Assembly (NCBI GenBank): GCA_964432925.1
Contig: CAYSPM010000096.1
Coordinates: 1-10,452 of the forward strand
Length of the DNA stretch: 10,452 nt
DNA from: CAYNTC01 sp964432925
GTDB lineage: Bacteria > Planctomycetota > Phycisphaerae > Sedimentisphaerales > Anaerobacaceae
Reading direction: 5' to 3'
In this document: positions 7,995-10,452 of the stretch, one piece after another
Layout of the letters: each line of letters starts with the position of its first letter
Position numbering within the stretch: the first letter of the stretch is position 1
Position numbers and translations under genes: made by a program
The notes under the pieces: generated by a model
Told to the model about the DNA's origin: nothing
The model's database searches: none
What the model saw: the letters and a program-made list of their open reading frames with translations, nothing else

Positions 7995-8036
7995 ATGATG
8001 TACAATCCAAGAAAAAAACACGGATGTCCCTTCTGA
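7995..8036 (+). CDS. Predicted 13-aa leader peptide
   Basis: The frame encodes MMYNPRKKHGCPF. It lies about 23 bases after the predicted start of the promoter at 7937-7965 and follows AAGGAGGAG (7979-7987), 7 nt before the first ATG. The peptide has a basic centre (RKKH) and resembles no attenuator peptide I know. The CTCCTC at 8071-8076 could pair with GAGGAG of the ribosome binding site (7982-7987). A strong hairpin follows at 8081-8131, and no structural gene begins for another 660 bases. It may be a regulatory leader, part of a small RNA, or a real microprotein gene. Confidence 0.45.
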   Translation: MMYNPRKKHGCPF

Positions 8037-8080
8037 CTTTGATTATCCGTATTTAACTGCTATCATCACCCTCCTCAACG

Positions 8081-8131
8081 GAGCCCCTGCTCCTCATGCA
8101 CCATCCTAAAGTCTTATAAGGGCAGGGGCTC
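8081..8131 (+). terminator. GC-rich hairpin ending the leader transcript
   Basis: GAGCCCCTGC (8081-8090) pairs perfectly with GCAGGGGCTC (8122-8131) across a 31-nt loop. It would end a transcript of about 160 nt from the promoter at 7937-7965. No T-run follows, so it may act as a stabilising 3' end, attenuator or protein-binding hairpin rather than as an intrinsic terminator. The GGGGCTC core also appears in the terminators at 335-370 and 4171-4211. Confidence 0.5.
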
Positions 8132-8472
8132 ATTCCTGCATCTCCAGTTGCGTAAACTTGTTTGTTGTGCCTAATACATAAAGTCGGCATGGTATTCTGC
8201 AGCACAACTTGTTTAAGCAACCTATAGTTGCGTCAAGCCCCGCATCTACCGAAAGTTTAATAATTCCTATTGGCAGACGTAAGGTTTTACTCATGGCTGC
8301 AATTAGATTGGTATCGATGTCGCAGCCGATTCATTGAATCTGAATAGAGAATGCCACCATAGAATGCGATCTCTGTAGCACTACAGAGATATACCCAAAG
8401 TAATATTTTTGATCCCATCTTAAATTCTGGTAACCGTTCACGGCCTTATATGTTGAATTTGGGCCATTTTAC
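8132..8472. other. Intergenic stretch with short repeats only
   Basis: No supported gene. AGTTGCGT occurs twice, 80 bases apart (8146-8153 and 8226-8233), and GTTGTGC/GCACAAC (8164-8170 and 8202-8208) can form a 7-bp stem between them, flanked by CTTGTTT copies. This could be a decayed mobile fragment or a structured RNA, but nothing identifies it. Confidence 0.35.
8369..8390. repeat. Near-perfect 22-nt palindrome
   Basis: ATCTCTGTA and TACAGAGAT flank a 4-nt centre, GCAC, giving a 9-bp hairpin. No T-run follows on either strand, so it is not an obvious intrinsic terminator. It could be a dimeric repressor site or an RNA hairpin. No gene lies within 400 bases on either side except the leader frame at 7995-8036. 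Confidence 0.55.
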
Positions 8473-8559
8473 GTCATTGCGAGCGAGGCAGAGCCGAGCG
8501 CGGCAATCTCTCTGTTGCGAAGATCTGAGATTGCTTCGGCCTAAAGGCCTCGCAATGAC
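8473..8559. repeat. Dispersed inverted-repeat (REP/MITE-like) element
   Basis: Terminal inverted repeats GTCATTGCG (8473-8481) and CGCAATGAC (8551-8559) extend inward through GAGGC/GCCTC. An inner pair GCAATCTC (8503-8510) and GAGATTGC (8527-8534) completes an 87-bp nested palindrome. This 'GTCATTGCGAGCGA...GCAATCTC' pattern is a well-known type of dispersed intergenic element in environmental bacterial genomes. There is no transposase gene, so it is non-autonomous or a REP-like element. Members at both window edges belong to the same general group. Confidence 0.8.
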
Positions 8560-8698
8560 ACAAAAACGCTGGTTTGCCCCCGTGAATAGTTACAAATTCT
8601 GATGTTCATAAGGTTTTTAGAAAGCACCCTTTTCCCCCTATTTTCAACAGATTCTTCTTGACGCGTGACTCATATTATGTTAGGTAAAAAGCATCGGA

Positions 8699-8763
8699 CA
8701 CATAGCTTTGGAAATGGAGGAGGTCATATCTGACTGAAGCCTTATAGGCTAACGAGCTATGTG
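8699..8763 (+). promoter_or_regulatory. Structured 5' leader upstream of the 172-codon frame
   Basis: CACATAGCT (8699-8707) pairs perfectly with AGCTATGTG (8755-8763). The enclosed 47 nt contain GGAGGAGG (8716-8723) and an inner AGCCT-TAT-AGGCT hairpin. A second GGAGGAGG (8781-8788) lies outside the stem and serves the GTG at 8796. A weak promoter may start at TTGACG (8658-8663) with a poor -10 box. The shape suits a cis-regulatory RNA, but it matches no riboswitch consensus I could recognise. Confidence 0.4.
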
Positions 8764-8795
8764 ATCAAGGAAGACATCTCGGAGGAGGAAGAGAC

Positions 8796-9314
8796 GTGCC
8801 GATACATAATAACAATGCAAGGAGCGTTGTATCTGTGTCTGTGGTGATTGATGTAAAAGCAACACCAACTGAACAGGCAAGCAGCTACAGTCAGTTCTTA
8901 AAGGGGGGATTAACTAACTATCCGCGTAGGCAAAGCCTCTCTGACCGCAACCTATTTTCTGGCGTTGCTAAATGTGTGTATGTACACGGCTATACCATAA
9001 CCTCAAGATTCGTAAGATTTTGTGCCACCGTTCGTGGCTTGGCGAAGCAAACGTCCAGATGGGGCAATACAAAGCAATTCAGACAAGAGGCTTGTCCAGA
9101 TTCCGACGGCGAGATTCTGTTAAAGGGGCCTTCCTGCCTTTGGCATTGCCTGATTAAAGCTAAAGGAATTTTATTTGCACCGAAAACCCACATGCAGCAA
9201 GATGGCCTATGGTTTTCGTTTAGGCATTCTGCTATACAAGTAGAACCGATTCTTTCATCTCCCGGGCCTTTGGTTGTAGATAACTCAGCTCGTGGTCCGC
9301 CGACGCGCATGTGA
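8796..9314 (+). CDS. Hypothetical protein, 172 aa, GTG start
   Basis: A 172-codon open frame begins at GTG with GGAGGAGG (8781-8788) at 7-nt spacing, among the best ribosome binding sites in the window. The protein has no signal peptide, membrane segment or family motif that I recognise. It is rich in Ser, Arg and Cys, with cysteines concentrated in the middle (CATVRG near 76, SCLWHC near 113-118), and ends LVVDNSARGPPTRM. A minus-strand frame of 106 codons (8990-9310) overlaps it but lacks a good ribosome binding site. The composition is unusual for a conserved cytoplasmic protein, so this could be an orphan gene, a decayed gene, or an RNA element that is open by chance. The start codon is better supported than the function. 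Confidence 0.45.
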   Translation: MPIHNNNARSVVSVSVVIDVKATPTEQASSYSQFLKGGLTNYPRRQSLSDRNLFSGVAKCVYVHGYTITSRFVRFCATVRGLAKQTSRWGNTKQFRQEACPDSDGEILLKGPSCLWHCLIKAKGILFAPKTHMQQDGLWFSFRHSAIQVEPILSSPGPLVVDNSARGPPTRM

Positions 9315-9328
9315 TGACAGAGACCTTG

Positions 9329-9350
9329 AAGAAACTTTTCTTGGTTTTTT
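9329..9350 (+). terminator. Weak terminator-like hairpin after the 172-codon frame
   Basis: AAGAA (9329-9333) and TTCTT (9338-9342) form a short AT-rich stem followed by GGTTTTTT (9343-9350), 15 bases after the stop codon. The T-run is good but the stem is weak, so termination is uncertain. Confidence 0.3.
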
Positions 9351-9370
9351 AAGTCACTTTATAAAAACCA

Positions 9371-9382
9371 TCTTGGCCAAGA
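9371..9382. promoter_or_regulatory. 12-bp perfect palindrome TCTTGGCCAAGA, possible operator
   Basis: The palindrome TCTTGGCCAAGA lies about 64 bases before the start codon of the small frame at 9446, in an otherwise gene-free gap. A perfect dyad of this size in a promoter region is compatible with a dimeric regulator site, but no -10/-35 pair could be placed confidently next to it. Confidence 0.3.
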
Positions 9383-9445
9383 CCAGTAAATCGAGTTAAG
9401 GCCTGCTTTCTGTTAGGCAGATATAAAATAAGGAGGTCACAGGAC

Positions 9446-9544
9446 GTGAAAGGCAAAATGTTGACAGGAACAATGCAGCGATGCCGATACGGTTTGCTTT
9501 TCGGTGTGTTAGGAAAGACACTGTATCAGGCGGGAAATGCTTAA
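9446..9544 (+). CDS. Predicted 32-aa small protein upstream of the exported protein
   Basis: A GTG-start frame of 32 codons follows AAGGAGGT (9430-9437) at 8-nt spacing. The peptide begins MKGKMLTGTMQRCRYG, has a short hydrophobic run GLLFGVLG (residues 16-23) and ends YQAGNA. Its basic start plus hydrophobic core resembles a truncated signal peptide or a small membrane-associated peptide. Its stop lies 30 bases before the ATG of the exported protein at 9575, which has its own ribosome binding site, so the two are probably co-transcribed. It may be a leader peptide, a translational-coupling frame, or a genuine microprotein. Confidence 0.45.
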   Translation: MKGKMLTGTMQRCRYGLLFGVLGKTLYQAGNA

Positions 9545-9559
9545 TGATAGGGATTAGGC

Positions 9560-9567
9560 AAGGAGGT
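9560..9567 (+). promoter_or_regulatory. Ribosome binding site of the 168-aa exported protein
   Basis: AAGGAGGT lies 7 nt before the ATG at 9575, separated by an A-rich spacer. It decides the start and gives a proper signal peptide. Confidence 0.85.
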
Positions 9568-9574
9568 AAAAAAA

Positions 9575-10081
9575 ATGTTAAAGAAAATTTTAAGTGAGGT
9601 TGTACTGCTAACTGTGCTTGGCATGGCGGTTGTGCCTGCAACGGCAGGAGAATTGAAACGCTACGATTGGCCGTGCGAGTTCAAATTCGTGGATCTGTGC
9701 GATATTCCCGTGTATATGAATGTTGGACTGTATGTGGAAATCCTAGACCAGCACATGCTGAAAATACTCCTGGAGCAAGAAGATATTGACACCTATTCGG
9801 GATGTGTCACAATCGACATCAAGAGCAATTTTGACCTGATTCTCGGCTGCTATACAGAACTCAAAGAAGCTGGCCTGGAAATGGGTGGTAAAATGTCGTG
9901 CGAGATTAAACCGGATACGTTTGTTCCGAAGACGCTTTGCAACACAGTGGCAGAGAGAGAAGTCTGCGTGAAGTATGATAAGGTCAAGATCACACACCAC
10001 GACTATGGCAAGGACGTCCTCGTTGGTAATGTGATCATTCAGGTAAAACCTGGTTTTGAGTACACATGGGTAGATCCGTAG
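9575..10081 (+). CDS. Exported cysteine-containing protein of unknown function, 168 aa
   Basis: Residues 1-24 form a clear signal peptide (MLKKIL, a hydrophobic core LLTVLGMAVV, cleavage after ATA). The mature protein of about 144 aa has seven cysteines (34, 42, 77, 92, 109, 122, 131) and alternating beta-strand-like stretches (VYMNVGLYVEI, CVTIDIKSNFDLIL, KVKITHHDYG, GNVIIQVKPG). This suggests a small secreted beta-rich fold with disulfides. No catalytic motif, lipobox or anchor is visible, and I recognise no named family. The gene follows the 32-codon frame by 30 bases and probably shares its transcript. A periplasmic or extracellular structural or binding role is possible but not shown. 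Confidence 0.85.
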   Translation: MLKKILSEVVLLTVLGMAVVPATAGELKRYDWPCEFKFVDLCDIPVYMNVGLYVEILDQHMLKILLEQEDIDTYSGCVTIDIKSNFDLILGCYTELKEAGLEMGGKMSCEIKPDTFVPKTLCNTVAEREVCVKYDKVKITHHDYGKDVLVGNVIIQVKPGFEYTWVDP

Positions 10082-10114
10082 TAGTCGCTTAGCGTAGCAA
10101 CGAATGACAGTTAC

Positions 10115-10132
10115 GTTACGAATTTGCGTAAC
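10115..10132. repeat. Small inverted repeat after the exported protein gene
   Basis: GTTACG and CGTAAC pair across AATTTG. The preceding bases (10085-10110, ending GAATGACAG) resemble the end of the dispersed element at 1-70, so this may be a fragment of that family. It has no T-run and is unlikely to be the main terminator. Confidence 0.3.
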
Positions 10133-10194
10133 TAAGAAGAGGTTATTTGCTTCGTTAGAGCTTTTGATAATTGACAAGAAACAACAAGATAGCG

Positions 10195-10233
10195 TAGGGA
10201 GGGATGATAAGTCCGTTCCTCCCTATAGTTTTC
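10195..10233 (+). terminator. Terminator-like hairpin downstream of the exported protein gene
   Basis: TAGGGAGG (10195-10202) pairs with CCTCCCTA (10218-10225), with a 15-nt loop, and is followed by TAGTTTTC. The 8-bp stem and short T-run fit an intrinsic terminator about 115 bases after the stop codon at 10081. Confidence 0.6.
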
Positions 10234-10320
10234 AGGGCTGTAACTAACGAGTATTCAGCAGAGACAAATAGTCCTCGATTACCGTAGGTTATTGCATATA
10301 TCGGTTAGGAGAGGAGGTGG

Positions 10321-10378
10321 TTAGTTAATTTGCAAAAACCTAAGATATCCTCCGATATCTCTCGGAAAAATTAACTAA
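10321..10378. repeat. 58-nt inverted-repeat structure with an upstream ribosome-binding-like site
   Basis: TTAGTTAATT (10321-10330) and AATTAACTAA (10369-10378) are perfect 10-bp complements. Inside, GATATC occurs twice around CTCC (10344-10359) and forms a second stem. AGGAGAGGAGG lies just upstream (near 10307-10317). A 14-codon TTG-start frame (10330-10374, LQKPKISSDISRKN) runs through it. This could be a leader RNA for a gene beyond the window, or a small mobile-element end. Confidence 0.45.
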
Positions 10379-10430
10379 AGCTGTGCCTGTTCAACTAATA
10401 CTGATTGTGAATAATCAATGCGCTTATTCT

Positions 10431-10452
10431 TGTCATTTCGAGCGATTTAGCC
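10431..10452. repeat. Dispersed inverted-repeat element, partial (right window edge)
   Basis: TGTCATTTCGAGCGA at the window end is the typical left terminus of the dispersed palindromes also seen at 1-70 and 8473-8559. Only the first 22 bases are visible, so the call rests on the motif alone. Confidence 0.5.

Noticed and set aside
8699..8795. Known riboswitch (c-di-GMP, SAM, preQ1, ZTP, fluoride, guanidine)
   Set aside because: None of the conserved core sequences of these classes that I know is present; only generic stem structure is seen.
8990..9310. 106-codon minus-strand frame opposite the 172-codon frame
   Set aside because: Its ATG has no good Shine-Dalgarno sequence (only AAGG more than 10 bases away), while the plus-strand frame has a perfect one; not fully excluded.
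8796..9314. Group II intron or retron, because of the GTG start and structured leader
   Set aside because: No GUGYG 5' end, no domain V-like hairpin and no reverse transcriptase motif were found.
9743..10177. 144-codon minus-strand frame opposite the exported protein gene
   Set aside because: The plus-strand frame has a consensus ribosome binding site and a signal peptide; the minus-strand frame has neither.

Overview
The window reads like part of a planctomycete chromosome, most likely a Phycisphaerae/Sedimentisphaerales-type lineage. This is an inference from protein style: very large secreted proteins built from LamG, CBM-like, PA14 and Fn3-like 'TYYWRIDE' modules, moderate GC, and dispersed 'GTCATTNCGAGCGA' hairpin repeats. 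No rRNA, tRNA, CRISPR array, transposase or phage gene was found.

Positions 1-7970 hold two paralogous transcription units, both on the minus strand. Each has a sigma70-like promoter with an extended -10, a predicted untranslated leader of about 340-380 nt, one large gene for an exported multidomain protein (1089 and 1046 aa), and a hairpin terminator. The two proteins share a nearly identical signal-peptide start and a homologous C-terminal half of about 500 residues. Their N-terminal recognition modules differ: a CBM6/35-like domain plus LamG in one, CBM9 plus PA14 in the other. Neither shows a catalytic domain or an obvious C-terminal anchor, so both look like extracellular glycan-binding or adhesive proteins.

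Positions 7937-8795 contain no conventional gene but are rich in signals. A near-consensus plus-strand promoter is followed by a 13-codon reading frame with a strong ribosome binding site and a 10-bp GC-rich hairpin, which looks like an orphan leader or small RNA. An 87-bp inverted-repeat element (8473-8559), a near-perfect 22-nt palindrome (8369-8390) and a stem-loop leader (8699-8763) come next.

Positions 8796-10081 hold plus-strand reading frames: a 172-codon GTG-start frame of unknown function with an excellent ribosome binding site, a 32-codon small frame, and 30 bases after it a 168-aa exported cysteine-containing protein of unknown function. The last two look like a small operon, with a terminator-like hairpin near 10195-10233. 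The right end carries another inverted-repeat leader-like structure (10321-10378). Both window edges run into the dispersed repeat family.

The most unusual material is the duplicated mosaic gene unit with conserved leaders and the set of short, well-signalled reading frames in the intergenic RNA regions, rather than any recognisable defence or biosynthetic system.
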